Positions 11,054 to 24,061 are shown, numbered from the stretch's first letter. The stretch is DNA of 64,000 nt from Leucocoprinus leucothites (GCA_013368445.1 JAACJO010000007.1:1-64000); one strand, 5' to 3'. Translations and numbers: made by a program. The notes: a model not told the origin generated them from the letters alone.

Positions 11054-11816
11054 GGCTGATATATCCTGGGAGAAGTTCTACCACGCATCGTTCCTTGATT
11101 TCATGAATCCCAAGTCGTCCAAGGAGCTATGCGTTTACAGCAACTTCTTGATTGAGTATCGGCGGGAGCTTTTGGTGTGGCTTCATGAAGCTTGTTCCCG
11201 TAGTACAGGTACCGAATTTTCGAAAATCCATCCAGTGTTTCCTTGCTTTGATGAGGCACGATGTTACTTGCAGATTCCCCGCACATTGTGGTTCCTTCAG
11301 TCATGGTTCCGCCGGGAGACGGGTCACGCGCCTATTACTACACCTACTACACCAGTGTTTTGGCTTGCTTTTGGCGCCTTTGCCCGCACACCAGTTTGAT
11401 CCCCAAACTGTTATGTCTGTTGCGGAACTTCCTTTCAATAAAATGTTCAGGTTGGCGGAAGTCAGTATCGGGCCGTAGATTAGTGCTATTGGGGGTAAGA
11501 GACAATGCAGTTTCCAATACTATTTGTTTCCTCGCACTATCACTCATTATATTACTAGTGCTTACAGTTCCCAGCTGAACTTCGTGACAAGATCATTCGA
11601 AGGGGCAAGTGTCCGATACCAGGGTGCACAAACACCGAGAAGGTCTGGATTTTGGGTCATGGAGAGAATCAATCAATCCCTAAGCAGTGGGGGGGATGTG
11701 TTTAGCGTGGCAACCAATAATAATGTAAGCCATCACTTGTCTTATTATTTTCTCTGAGTGTTCCGATTGCATTATCTCAGCCGCGTCATGGTAGATGCAC
11801 CTGCCAAGCTTGGTAG
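11054..11816 (+). pseudogene. NACHT copy A': C-terminal fragment
   Basis: Begins inside exon 2 at FYHASFLDFM, lacking the entire ATPase domain, and continues through the usual introns: donor after 11208, acceptor before 11274, then exons 3-5. Exon 3 has lost several bases near 11.38 kb, which shifts the frame relative to intact copies. Exon 4 keeps KCPIPGC and the last mini-exon (11781-11816) keeps GRCTCQAW. With its 3' flank and the following MFS gene it corresponds to the right end of the array (59.5-64 kb). It is therefore the truncated left partner of a segmental duplication. Confidence 0.75.
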
Positions 11817-14009
11817 ATTACTTGAGCTTGACAAATCTTCCTGTCCTAATCGTCTCAGTTGCGCCAGTCTTACTAGCGATAGTAATTATTTATGAGTGAG
11901 GGAGTTCGCGGCTTTTGCCATACCTAGCTGTCTTGATCGTCGATGTACGAAACTGATGTGAGCATGCCTTGTGGTGACCCTCCCTCCATACTACTGGGCA
12001 GTGTCCACTCCGGTTACAGACCTTGAATTGGTCACTCGCCATTCGTGCACAGCTTTCAACGTTTAGTTTGTCACACCCCCGCACCTCTCCTATGCAGTGG
12101 CATCTATCCCATTAATACGTCAATCTAATCTGGAATTAACGAGTGCAAATACCCGCCGCACCACATCAGTCATTTTAGCGATCTATGTCTTTCAATCCTC
12201 CATATCAAGTAGAGACTCACATTCGTTGTGAATGGTATGTATAGTTGTACACACCGAATAGTGACTTGACTAATCTATATGTGTTTCCACCCTTTATCTC
12301 TGTTTGCTGAGTAGATCGTGCAAATTGGATCCTTACTCAATAACAATCTCGTCTATTTTTATTTTTATTTTCGGTCCAAAGCGAAGCAGGGACATTGTAA
12401 GTAAGTATATGCTATTACCCCAAGATACACAAGATGCATACGAGAGAGAGTACACAAATGCATGTATGAAAATGATTAGATGTCAAAAAGCACCAACCAA
12501 TCGATGCAAAAGTAGTTTGTATGTGACATTGAACGGGGATTGTGAGGGGGTTAAGTGCATAAGTAACAAGTAAACAGACAAACAATCGCGCTAAACACAT
12601 CAACCAACATCAGACCACGTCAAACAAGCAGCTGGCAGCTCAGGATCAAACTTTTAGCCTTACGGAAAACAACTTCAGGCATCCCCCATTCAAACTTGAC
12701 AGTGCCTCTCTATCCCCCGCCAAGCAAAAGTAGAGTGATCTTGATTCGCTAACCCCTTGTGAATTTTCTCTCTCTCGGCTAATGTGAACGTCTCGTCTAT
12801 GGCTGGATTTATTGGGCTATGTAGTAGTAATGTGTGTTGTAACTTGTCCGGGACTCGGGATATGGGCTCTTTTGGGTCCTGACAATCATGGAGCGTTAAT
12901 GATAGGAGAGCCACTCTTGTAGTTGCATCGACTTATCGTTCTGGTGTCTGTGTTGCTTTGGCGTTTGATAACGAAAACACCCAGACAGTTTAATTTCTTG
13001 GCATACGAGCTGATCGAGAGTGACAAGATAGTAATCACGCATCATGTCTGGTTTAGAAAGACGCTGGACATTGATCCTGAAGCCTCGGTCTGTTGTGTAA
13101 AATGTACAGTAGGTCCTATGATAAGGCCGAGCAGGAACATGCATCCATGGGCGACCCTTGCTCGACAGATATGTCAACAGTAGTCTGGTTATAACAACGT
13201 ATCACACACCGCGCGCGATTCTTCCTCGGTCAACATAGCTAGTCCCCTCAGCTATGTCAAGTTGAATGCTGTCAGTGGTTTACACGCCCATCAATCATAG
13301 TATTTCCTTTTGCATAGTACCCATAGGGCTGGTTCTTTCCATTGGACACGTACTCTCAATCCTGGATAGCACACACATCGTTTCCCCAGACACGACCAGA
13401 TTAACTTTGGGGTTATAATTAGCTTGATGTGGGAGGTTTAGAAAAATTGCGTTGTAACACGTGTGGGAATTTCCGGACTATGGACAGATTCGAGTATCAG
13501 ACTTTTTTGATGGATTTTGACATCCACTGTGATTGCATCTTCTCGTGTTGAGGAACAACTCCCACCAATTCAGCTTTGGCTCTCGAAAAATGCGCAACTG
13601 GCCGTTTTCGTGCACACTTGGAATCATGTTGGCACCGAGTGCCCGGGTGTTGGGTTTTGATTTCCCCGAGGGGCACATTTAGGAATCTTGAAATAATCTT
13701 CGTGCGATCTAGTCTCGACATGGAAATTTGACGCTACTGTTGCTGTCTGGGGAGCGGGTATCCACCACGCCGTACGGGCGTTCCAGATTGCAACCCATAT
13801 CCACGCGTACAGCCGCTTTCAATCCACTACTTTTGATCATGCTTTTACCGTTCAGAATTGTAGTGTGAATCTATCTAAAGTCCAGGTTCCCGGACATATG
13901 ACATTGAACCGCCATACACGAGGAAGATGTCGAACTAACTATAAATGTGCGTTGTATGGTTCTTTCGTTCCTGCCCCATCCAGTTTCATCCCATTCTTCT
14001 CCTGTGACC
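11817..14009. repeat. Duplicated non-coding flank upstream of MFS gene 2
   Basis: About 2.2 kb with no convincing gene. It aligns by eye with 60251-62384 upstream of MFS gene 3: shared words include 'CTATTTTTATTTTTATTTTC' (12.35/60.80 kb), 'TTTGATTTCCCCGAGG' (13.65/62.04 kb) and 'TATAAATGTGCGTTGTATGG' (13.94/62.32 kb). The last lies about 70 nt before the ATG and contains a TATA-like element, so the promoter of both MFS copies is probably here. Confidence 0.6.
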
Positions 14010-16136
14010 ATGACCAAGGCTGAAGTGACGAGCTCCCTCTCCTCCAAGTCATCGATGACTGGTGTTCCTGGTGTCAGCGAGGTGAAATCAGAGGTGGAGA
14101 AGCGGGCTGTTAGGAAATTGGATATAAATCTTCTTCCGATATTGACGGTTTTCTTCTTTCTTTCTTTCATTGTATGTTTCCCTTCTTATCTTCTGGCCAA
14201 AACGTCGCTGAATGCCTTCTCTCTTAGGATCGGACCAATATTGGCAAGTACACCAAGCAGTTGACTTGATATAGTCCACTGTCCACTGACAACGCTTGAT
14301 TGGCTAGGCAATGCCAAAATTGCAGGACTTGAGGCCGACCTCGGTCTCACGGACAGGCAATACAAGATTGTCGTCACAGCGCTATATGTGCCATACATCC
14401 TCTCAGAGGTCCCTGCCAACTTGATCCTCAGACATGTCGGTCCCCGCTGGTTCCTGCCAACTATCCTGACAGTATGGGGCGCGATTACTTGTCTTCAAGG
14501 TATGTACGCCTTGTCCAAGAGGTTGTATGTGTGCTGATTCTGTGCAGGTACTGTTACCAACTTCTCGGGACTCCTAGCCGCTCGTTTTTTCCTTGGAATG
14601 GTTGAAGGGCCTATGTTACCATGTATCGTTCTCTACCTCTCTTCATTCTACACACGTCAGGAGCTCAGCTTGAGGTCTGTTGGCCTTGAATGCCACTTTA
14701 AAACATAGTCTCATATTTCTCCCCAGAATTGCGGCTTTCTTCACTTCGACTTCGGTAAGTTCTTTCTTGCTATTTCGGTCGTTCCGGTGGCTGAGTCTCT
14801 GTTCTAGCTCGCTGGCGCTTTCTCCGGTCTATTGGCTGCTGGACTTTCGAAAATGGATGGTGTTGGAGGAAAGAGCGGATGGCAATGGATCTTCATCCTG
14901 GTGAGTGGCGTTTCTTTTCCCCCCTCAGAGGCAACGTCTAAACCGGTCCACCGCGCTTTTAGGAGGGTTTATTGACATTCGTAATTGGTTTTTCTGGGTA
15001 CTTCCTCATTCCATCGACGCCTGCTGAAGCCAGATTCTTGACCGAGGAAGAGAAAGAGTGAGCCGCCCTATATCAGTCGACTGGCTCACGATCGCTCACT
15101 CCATCTCAGGGCTATTACGGCTCATATTGAAAGGGATCGTCCTGTCCTCCTCAACGGAGGTCACTTCCACCTGAAGGAAGTCGGGCGTGCCCTCATTTCG
15201 CCACAAGTCGTGATGCTGAACATAATCAACTTCTTCGACGGCACAACGATATTCGGTCTTGCCATATTCATGCCAACCATTGTCAATACCCTCGGATTCC
15301 CGCCTATCAGGTCACAGCTCCTCACTGTCGGACCATTCGCAGCTGCCTTTGTCGGTGCGGATCCCTCTCATTCTTAGGACAATACCAGACACCTGACCTA
15401 CACGGTTGATCGCAGTTACCCTCGTCATCTCCTGGGCTTCTGATAGGTACAAGTCACGTACTATCCCTCTCGTCTGCAGTTCCGTTTTGGCGGCCATCGG
15501 ATACATCATGTATCTTTGTGAGTTACCTATACTTGGCCTTTTTTTTTAAGTAGCTGACTCTTGTTCAGGCACAAACCACAGATTTACCCTCTATGGTTCC
15601 CTTTTCTTAACCGCATCGGGCGTCTACTCCATTCCTCCCGTGAGCTGTGCTTGGATATCGAACAATTCGGAGCCACATTATCGCCGTGCTACCGCCATCG
15701 CTTCAACTGCCGTGTTCACAAACTGCGTGAGTTTAAGACCATTCTAGGTCGTTGCCGAATAACTCAAACAGCTGCTTTAGGGCGGTATCCTCAGTACTTG
15801 GTTGTTCCCAGCATCAGAGGCTCCCAAATTCAGGAACACCAGTATCATAAATCTAGTGTTGTACGTATTCTGTTATTCCTTTCTCACTGACCTTGCATTC
15901 AAACTATATCGCACAGTATTTTGTTACTGGGCTTAACCGCCGTTGCCAACGGTCTCATGCTTCATAGGTTCAACAAGAGAAAACAAGATCCCGCGAGGCG
16001 CCAGGAGCTGCTCGCACCCTATTTCGAAAGCGTCAAGGCGGACTCTGAGTCCGACCACAGCCGCACTGAGGAGGCGAACAAGAGAGCTTGGCTTGATCTC
16101 GGGGATAAGCACCCCGATTTCAAGTATGTCCTCTAG
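14010..16136 (+). CDS. MFS transporter, Dal5/allantoate-permease-like, gene 2 (intact)
   Basis: Start chosen at ATG 14010 (MTKAEVTSSL). The frame can be followed through about ten short introns to TAG at 16134-16136. Recognisable blocks are EKRAVRKLDINLLPILT, DRTNIGNAKIAGL, PANLILRHVGPRW, GMVEGPMLPCIVLYL, SKMDGVGGKSGWQWIFIL, LGFPPIRSQLL, ISWASDRYKSR and the C-terminal KHPDFKYVL. This is the layout of 12-helix anion:cation symporters in the plasma membrane that import small organic anions. Substrate is not predictable. All splice borders I followed are GT-AG and no frame break was seen, so this is the best-preserved MFS gene here. A near-identical gene lies at 62385-64000. Confidence 0.88.
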
Positions 16137-17519
16137 AATTCTCTAAGAGCTAGCTCTGGGGATGTAATGGTCACCTCGATGACATGAATGACGGGGAGAA
16201 GGCATTTAATTTTAATACTTACGCACTCGTGGCAATTCTTATTCCTATGTACCACTACCAACTGTACCACTGTAATCAGTATCCTGTGGATGCACAAAGC
16301 TCACGACTTTGTGTTCTTTGGATCTTCAGTAACTCCTAGTCCGAGATCTTCGAGAAAACCGTGTGGTTGAGTCCATTACACCCATCGTGATCCTCGGATA
16401 GGTGTGAGATTTTATTGTGACTGTGGAGTATCATGGGGAAGCCTTTTCTGCGAAAACTTTCGCGGTTCGGGACAAACACCTGCGTGGCTCAGAAATTTGA
16501 GGGACTGTGCATCAATTGACATAGAATGTTGATCGGTCTTCTCTCGCCCTGACTTGGTACATCACGGAAAATAGCGTGCAGGTCATAAGGCCGTTACAGA
16601 TGTAGCTTTTGGTTCCCAGTGAGCTGCGTTTTTTCTTGCGCCCAGTTTCGTCTGGGTGTTATTCGTATGGTAGATGAAACTTAAACTTCCCACATAACCT
16701 GATAGTCGAATTTATTGCTCGTTTGCAGTATATTAAAGATAAAGCTCGATTAAAATGTGGGGATGGCCTCGTTACTGAGATTGATGACACCACGGAGCAG
16801 TCCACTGACTGGATTGGGGGTAGGTTGAGGCTAATTCAGGGTGTTTGATGGTAACGCCTTTCCTTGGAAGGGAATTTCTACTATCGGACTTAAGGACTTT
16901 AGACGATAGGAAGGACTCAAGCACAGAGAGGCCTGGCTAAAATGGGCGTTAAGGATAGAGATCCGCGTCGCTGACAGAACGTGTGTTGACTCCCCCACCA
17001 GAGTATCTCATATAGAATTTAAATGCAACTGGAAAGCGGAAAATTCATGGCAATGCGTGTTCACCTGTGGATAGAGAAAGTATCTTTATGGCCGGTGAAT
17101 TGATTGCCCTCACGCATGCCAAAGGGTGTCGTGCATTTGAATTCACCTTCTGATACGAAAAGGGTATTGCCAATCCCACCTCTGGGATGTCAGGGACGGT
17201 TTTCACAGCCAGGATGCCAAGATTAAGTTTGACAAGAAGCTGAACATTCGAACGTTCATGATAGTTTCCTGGTAATTACAATACGCATTGATTGCTCGAC
17301 ACATTGAGAGTGGAGATGGCACCATGAGCTTGTTGTTGTCCACTTTGTATGTCAGCCGAACAGCCAAAGGTACTGATAGATTATTGAGGCCACCGGTGAT
17401 AAGCTCCAGGTAGATATGATGTATCTAGAACTGGGACCGATGAAAGATAGTAGGTGGTCCAAATTGTTCCACGGAGCCTAGGAAACCGATGTGCGGCCAT
17501 GACATGACAGTCAGAGGAT
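16137..17519. other. Intergenic, nothing recognised
   Basis: About 1.4 kb between the MFS stop and RPO41 fragment c. It includes the MFS 3' flank. I see no domain, RNA gene, LTR end or similarity to other array intervals. Confidence 0.4.
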
Positions 17520-19030
17520 CTTTTGAGTTGGTTGATTTTCCATGATGTGGAAGCCAGGACCTCGAGATCGATGTAGATATGTTCGAATTGACCGTCTTCG
17601 GAGGCGTATTTTTTGAGGACGATATGTGGTTCATTGAAGTCTTTGTATCGCATTACCGGAACTAGAAGTAAGGATATGAGTGACGACCGGGTTGAGCCTG
17701 ATCATACCAAGTTTAGAGCCGGTAGTGCTCGCACAAACGATAGAACATAGGTTGCATGTCCTTCTATTAAAGGTTATTCACGCATGCATATAGTCAATAA
17801 AATGTCTGGGACGTACATCATCTCTCCAGCCTTCTTACACGTTTTCGCTCTCTCAACCTCTGCAACCTCCATCAAACAATCCACCAATTGTCGCTCTCGT
17901 CACCTGTGCCCATGATTCAGTAATGCTCCTCGTTCTAAGCGTCGAGGCCCATCTCAGAGTAAATTTCATGATTATCACTCGTCAAAGCTGCCGCTACGTC
18001 AGACGACGAAGGACCAGAAGCCATATCCTTGGACACGCCCAAAGCTGCCGCACCCTTCGATGACTCAGGCTGATGCTTCTTTACAAGCTGGGCCTTATAC
18101 TCTGCCTCTACGGACTTGCCGAGTGAAACCACCGCTCTCATCATCTTCATCCAATCTGTCAACCGACCCGACCTCTGCAACCTCATAATCTCCAGAATCG
18201 TAATCAAATTCAACTTCTCCGCGTTCACCAAAGTCAAATACAGACCGAACGCCTCCATCTTTTCGATCCCCCGATCGAAGAGCCTTTCGTATGTACTTCA
18301 GCCTCGGGAGTCCGACTTTTTCGCCTCTGGTGGTCTGGGAGGCATCCTTCTCGAGATGAGCACGGAGGAGTGTGGTGGCTTTGAGAGTGGGGTTGGCGAT
18401 GCCGATGGAGTCAAGTTTCACTTCCTACTGGAGATGTTCGAGGCGACATCATAAGCGAGGTATTTTGGTGCGACATGACGTCTTCTGCGAGTACGCGTCG
18501 AGTGACTGACATCAGTTAAATGGCGACGTCTTCGGTAATGTTATCATCCTCATCTATTTCCTATAAGAGAAACATGTGAGCTCTTGCAAGCCTTGGGTAG
18601 GTAGATATCGAACACCTACAACTTCACGCATGATAGGCGAGGTTTCAGGGACGTCTGGCGGCTCATCCACCGACAAGGTCACTGCCTCGGCTTTACCAAG
18701 TTCTGCAACGACCTCGGGGACGTTCAAGTTAACAGCAGCCTGGGAGTGTGTTTTGATGGCAGTCGTCGTGGTCTCCTGCGCATCAAACGCGGTCTCTGGG
18801 ATAACGAGCGAAGGTGGGATTTTGTGCTGGTGTATGTTTCGGAGCGGTTGAGAGGGAGTGTGGAGATTGACGCGAGTGCTTGGAGAGTCAAAGTCAGTCG
18901 GGGATTTTCAGTAACTGTTTTTCGAGACGTGTATTAGAGCGGGAGGAAATTTTGAAAGACAAGCACTTACTGCACCCAGGCCTCGAGCCTGAGCCCATAG
19001 GTTATCTTGTGGCGCAACTGTATGAGGATG
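17520..19030 (-). pseudogene. RPO41: RPO41 fragment c: N-terminal extension to start of the core
   Basis: Read leftwards from 19030. The PPR-side sequence with APQDNLWAQARGLGA is followed by the region with PSLVIPETAFDA and by LDSIGIANPTLKATTLLRAH. Next comes a stretch found in mitochondrial RNA polymerases (FGLYLTLVNAEKLNLITIL, SLGKSVEAEYKAQ), then LVDCLMEVAEVERAK, VMRYKDFNEPHIVLKK and IDLEVLASTSWKIN. It breaks off there at about 17520, before the fingers/palm. Parts stay open (17935-18258 and 18095-18421, in different frames), but stops and frame changes separate them. It precedes NACHT copy B by about 130 bp in divergent orientation. Confidence 0.78.
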
Positions 19031-19165
19031 ACCCTAATTAGTACTGGCCAGGAGACTGTGAGCTCTAGGGCCGGCCCGTAGTCAGACTCGGTGCGTTCAC
19101 GTGATCTTCAATAAAGACGTATTATATCTCCTCCGTCCTCTAGTCCATGTCTCTCTCCACACGCA

Positions 19166-21449
19166 ATGCCTGAAAATTCTGCCCAATATAAAGTTCCTGC
19201 TCCTCGACAGACACCTCTACCCTGGCAAACGCCCGTCTCCTCACCTCATATTCCTTTACCTCTTCCACAGCTGATCCTGTCTCTTCAACCTTCCGTCCTC
19301 ACGCCCTCCACAGCGCCTGCTCGTGCGCTTCCTGACCCAGAGCCTCTGAATCCTGCACCTCCTACTTTGTCTCCTGATATCCTGCCACCTACCGCTTTCT
19401 CACCACCGCGGCATGTCCATGCATGTGAAATGTTCCGCAACGCACATGATTTCGTCCTCAATAACCCTCAGTTCAATCATTACTCTCCTGCGGCATTTGG
19501 TGAGCTACACAGTGCCCTCGAGCTGGACCACTGATCTCGTTTAGTAACTAGGTATTAAGGATCTCCTCAGCCACTCAATGCCGGACGCGTTCCACAACTC
19601 CAGTGCTCGCTATCCACCTCCAAAGTGTCATCTTGGTACCCGAAAGGATTACATCGCCCTTGTCACTGACTGGGCACTGGGAGTCTCAGATCACAAGGAA
19701 CCCATTCTCTGGATGCGCGGTCCCTTTGGTGTCGGCAAGTCTGCTGTTGCACAGAGCTGCGCCGAGGCCTTAGCACCCATAAACAAGCTCGCTGCCACCC
19801 TCTTCTTTTCCCGCTCCGGTACAGATCGCGACGACCCTCGACGCATCTTTACGTCCATCGCATATCAAGTTGCTGCTATATGCCCCTCATTCCGAGAAAT
19901 CGTCGACAGGTGCATGATCGATGACCCTGCTCTTGCGACAAAGTCATTATCAACCCAGTTCGAGGACCTGCTCGTTCACCCCCTTGCTAGGGTTAACATT
20001 ACAGAGAGCGATCTTGACGGACGTGTTGTGATCATTGATGGGCTGGATGAGTGTCGTGGAACAGCAGCCCAGTGCGAGGTTATTGAGGTCATCGCGGCTT
20101 CCGCTCGTAAACGTACGACGCCCTTCCGCTGGTTCATCACCAGTCGGCCCGAAGACGCTATCATCCGGACCATGAATTCCGTCGCCGTGTCCTCCGTTCA
20201 TTCTCGTATTGAACTTCCTGTATCGCGGGCAATCGATCACGAGATTCTAACCTACCTGACCGACGAGTTCAAGAAGATCCGGGAGAGTTATAGCCTTCCC
20301 GAGTCATGGCCATCGGAGGAGGTCCTTGCCCTCCTTGTTGAACGAGGTGCTGGGCTTTGGATCTACGTAGCGACCATGATTCGTTTCATCAGGGATGAAA
20401 ACTCCTATGGCCCAAAAGACCAGTTATGCATTGTGCTTGAGTTCATGAAGGGCGTCTCTACTAAAGCTGGGGTGGACAGCCCGTTAGCGGAGATGGACTT
20501 TTTCTATATCCTCATCATGCAACGGATCCCACTGAGGCTCAGGACAACGGTCCGGAAAATTCTCCTGCTTTATTCCCTCTGTAATTTGGTTCCGGTTGAT
20601 ATTGCCAATATCCTCGGCCTTTCCGCAGAGCAGTTCTGTCATGCCTGTGCTTCCATCCAGTCAGTCATGGAGCTCCAAGACACTCGTCTTGCTTTCATGA
20701 AAATACACTTCTACCATGCATCGTTCCTCGATTTTATGATGGATCTCGGGCGGTCCGAGGAGCTGTGTATTTGCGGTGACTTCTTGATTGGATACCGGCG
20801 GGAGCTTTTGGCGTGGCTGCATGAAGCTTGTTCCCGCAGTACAGGTAGTTATTTCCAAAAACCCATCCAATGATTCTTGCTCTGATGAGGCACAATGTCA
20901 TTTGCACATTCTTCGCACATTGTGTTTCCTTTAGATATCATTTCTCCGGAAGCCGAGTCATGCGCCGATCACTACTCCTGTGTTATGCTTTGCTTTTGGC
21001 GGCTTTGCGAAGTACCCGCACACCAGCTTGATCCTCAGACTGCTATGTCTGTTGTGGATTTTCCCTTCAACAAAATGTTCGGGCTGATACCCGACAGCTT
21101 CCTTTCGTTTATCAATGCTGATTTGGTAAGATATAATGTAAGTTTACAATACTATTTGTTTCCTCGCATTACCACTCATTATGTGATTGGTACTTCCAGT
21201 TTCCAACCAATCTCCGTGACAAGATCATTCGAAAGGACAAGTGTCCGATCCCGGGGTGCACAAACACCAAGAAGGTATGGATTTGGGGCCACGGAGAGAA
21301 TGAATTAGTCCCTAGCCAGCGGAAGGGTGGATTTATGGCGATGAACAATGGAGATGTAAGTAACCGCTTGCTGGGAATTTTCTCTGAGTGTTCTGATTGC
21401 TTTATCTCAGCCCCCTGCTGGTAAATGTATCTGCCAAGTTCAATACTGA
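19166..21449 (+). CDS. NACHT NTPase (NLR-like), copy B
   Basis: Model: exons 19166-19499, 19552-20844, 20935-21137, 21200-21355, 21411-21449, giving 674 residues. The short N terminus MPENSAQYKVPAP leads into a Pro-rich stretch and AHDFVLNNPQFNHYSP. Exon 2 keeps GPFGVGKSA (Walker A), VIIDGLDEC (Walker B) and WFITSRPED. The C-terminal exons keep KCPIPGC and GKCICQVQY. The acceptor used by other copies before exon 3 is changed from AG to AC here. The next AG, 27 nt inside the old exon (after 20934), restores the exact reading frame and would remove nine residues. Whether it is used is inference. RPO41 fragment c lies upstream and fragment d downstream. Confidence 0.83.
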
Positions 21450-22019
21450 GAGACGGGAAAGCGATATTGGGGATATTGACAAAGATGACTTGAGCTCAAT
21501 GATTCTTCCTGCTTTAATGGTCTCAGTTGCATCAATCTAGTGTTTGTAGTTTGTTTAAGAACTAGGCTGTTCCCAACTTTTGCTATACCCGGCTGTCTTG
21601 ATCGTCAATTCATGAAATTGACATGAGCACGCCTTGTGGTGTCCACTGGCCAAATACATACGCACATCCACTAACTTCATGCACCAACCCTGGCCCATGT
21701 GTCACTTCCCATCCCTCCCTGCTTACCTGGAGGTTTGTCATAGTAGGTGCTCCATCCTAGTTACAGACCTTAGATTGATCATTCAACCATTCATTCACGG
21801 TTTTCAGTGTTCAGCTTGGCACTTCTTTGCACCTCTCCCATGCAGTGGCACCCAACTCATCAACTTGTCACTCCATTATGAATAGTTGCACCTTGCTGGC
21901 CACCTTCAGCAGTCTAAGACTCTCAATCCTCCATGTAACAGAGTGACTCATGCTTGTTGTGAATGGTACATGTAGTTGTACATTTTTACATTAATTGAAC
22001 ACTCTGAATGGGAACTTGC

Positions 22020-23980
22020 TTGATCTATACATGCCTCACCATCCCCCCTTCCCCACCAACACCATTATCCTCTTCTACATCAGCAGACGAGAAATGTAGC
22101 TTCCCTGTGTCAGTGGACTTGGGATCATCCAAGGGCCCTCAAACAGCTCTGGCATCCTTGACAGTCTGTGATTTGTCAATGGTAGACACATTCTTATTGA
22201 CAGCAATCAGATCCTTCAGCAAAGCGAGTGGAGAAGCTTGTTCAGGTGTAGTGTAAATCCTACTTCTAGCCTCGTAAAGTTTCTTGGTGAGGCTTATATT
22301 GTTCAGACTCATTAGAGGGACCTTGAAGTTATGGTATTGTCTCAAGTACTAAAAAGACATGAGAAGTATCTTCCTAATACCATAGATCACAGCCACATAC
22401 CTTGCTACAGAGTTCCCCTAACACATTAGACTTGTGTAACGAAATAAAAGTATCCCACATGACTTTGGACACTGCATCAATATTCAAAGCATGTGTCCAA
22501 TACGAATCATGCACTAAAGCAAATATCAGACCCTTTTCCTACATAGAACATCAGCACACCCATCAACACCCAAACACACAATCAACACAACTCACCTACA
22601 CCTAGACACAGTCAACATCATATGCACCATTACATGGTCCATCCTGATGTACAGGTAAACTTGACTTGAAAGTATATGGGTTCCCAGATTCCAAAGGAGC
22701 GCTCAACTCTATCAGTGCAGTGAGGAACATGCATGGATTGCCAGTCAATAAGCACTACCTGGGGCTGTTGAGGGGGCTAGTGGCTGCTTCGTGGATTTGC
22801 TCAGTATGTTTGCCCACCTATTCCATGTGTTTGTTAAAATTGGCTTTGTCATAACTATAGAAGTAGGCGATATGGATTTTGAGCCAACAAAGACCATGTT
22901 GGCCAAATAGCTTTGTTTCAGCAAACATGAGAAGGCCACAACACAAATAGTCATCAATGGTGGTTGAGATGCGCAGGCATAGGGTATGCATGACCACGGA
23001 AGTCAAGGTTATGTGGGAACTAAAATATATCGCTGAGGAGCTGTCAGAAGAACATCGGCCCCTTGTCCATTCCCTGAAAAAATGTCGACTCACAGCTCTG
23101 GCAATATCCACCTTATAATTCACACCACACCTATCCAAATGGTAATTCGCCTTGGCCTAATTATAGGACCTCAATCTCTGCAAATACACGCTCCTTGCCT
23201 TCATATCCGCAGCCATATTCTCCCGCTCCTCAGGTTCAGGTCTATCATATGCAGCAGGTAGAACTCTGTCCAAGTGTTTGCTCAAACTCCATACCCGAAT
23301 CACCACACTAAATAACTTGCGGTTGGTTTTCCATGGTGTGGAACCCAGGACATGAAGACCGATGCAGACATGTTCAGGTTGCCTGTTTTTGGAGACCTTT
23401 TTGTGGACAATATGTTATTCGTTGGAGTTTTTGTATCGCACAACCAGAACTAGAATTAAGGATATGAGTGAGGGTTGGGACAAGGGAGGGTATGGGAAGG
23501 ATGCACTTTTGTTGAGGGAGTGGATATTTGTAGTGTTGGCATTGGCATGAGAAGTGCATTGAAAAGGCTGGTGCGATGGGAATCAAGGCTAGAATCCAAA
23601 TGGTGGGTGGTAAGAGGTGGTTGAGAGTAGTGACATAGTCTAGTTCAGTGTTGGCTTTCGAGGTCACTGTAGAATCTGCTACCGCTTGTTTTGGTGACGG
23701 TTTAGGCGATGGGGACCTCGAAAGATCCAGGTCGCGCATCCAATGCTTGTATTCTAAAGGACAAGAACCCATAGTTGTTCTCTGAAATGGAATAGCTGAT
23801 AAGCAGTTGGAATTTGGAGCTCTTGTCTATCGCCTAAAGTAGTCAACAAGAGATGAGAGAGATGTTGGGGTGAAGATAGTACGTCATCATGAGACACATC
23901 AATAGTATCGTCTAATTTGTGGTTCTCTCACGCACCCTTAGTGCATTGTTTTTGGCTTGCTCCATCGTCATCCAAAACCT
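22020..23980 (-). pseudogene. RPO41: RPO41 fragment d: doubly deleted polymerase gene
   Basis: From right to left, the N-terminal start (EYKHWMRDLDLSRSPSPKP, LDYVTTLNHLLPPTIWIL) is joined straight to the core start (HVLGSTPWKTNRKLFSVVI), omitting the PPR region. The core continues through DMKARSVYLQRLRSYN, DRCGVNYKVDIARAV and the region of DxRGRAYP, to VHQDGPCNG at about 22650. After an intron-like gap the sequence resumes with GLIFALVHDSYWTHALNID. The HDSYWTHA motif holds the second metal-binding Asp of T7-like polymerases and normally lies several hundred residues further on. The palm and fingers are therefore missing. The acidic C-terminal linker reaches 22020. Several stops confirm a pseudogene. 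Confidence 0.82.
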
Positions 23981-24061
23981 AAAGAATGAGCTTAGAAATC
24001 CCAATGTTCTTGCTCAAAAGCCCTCAGCAGCTTGTATCTGAGTTGTCTGTGTCAAACTCTG

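Noticed and set aside
12896..13183. Overlapping ORFs on both strands upstream of MFS gene 2
   Set aside because: The duplicated region at 61.3 kb does not keep either frame intact.
17381..17653. Short minus-strand ORF considered as an independent gene
   Set aside because: Its right part is the RPO41 core start (IDLEVLASTSWKIN); the rest runs past the truncation point into unrelated sequence.
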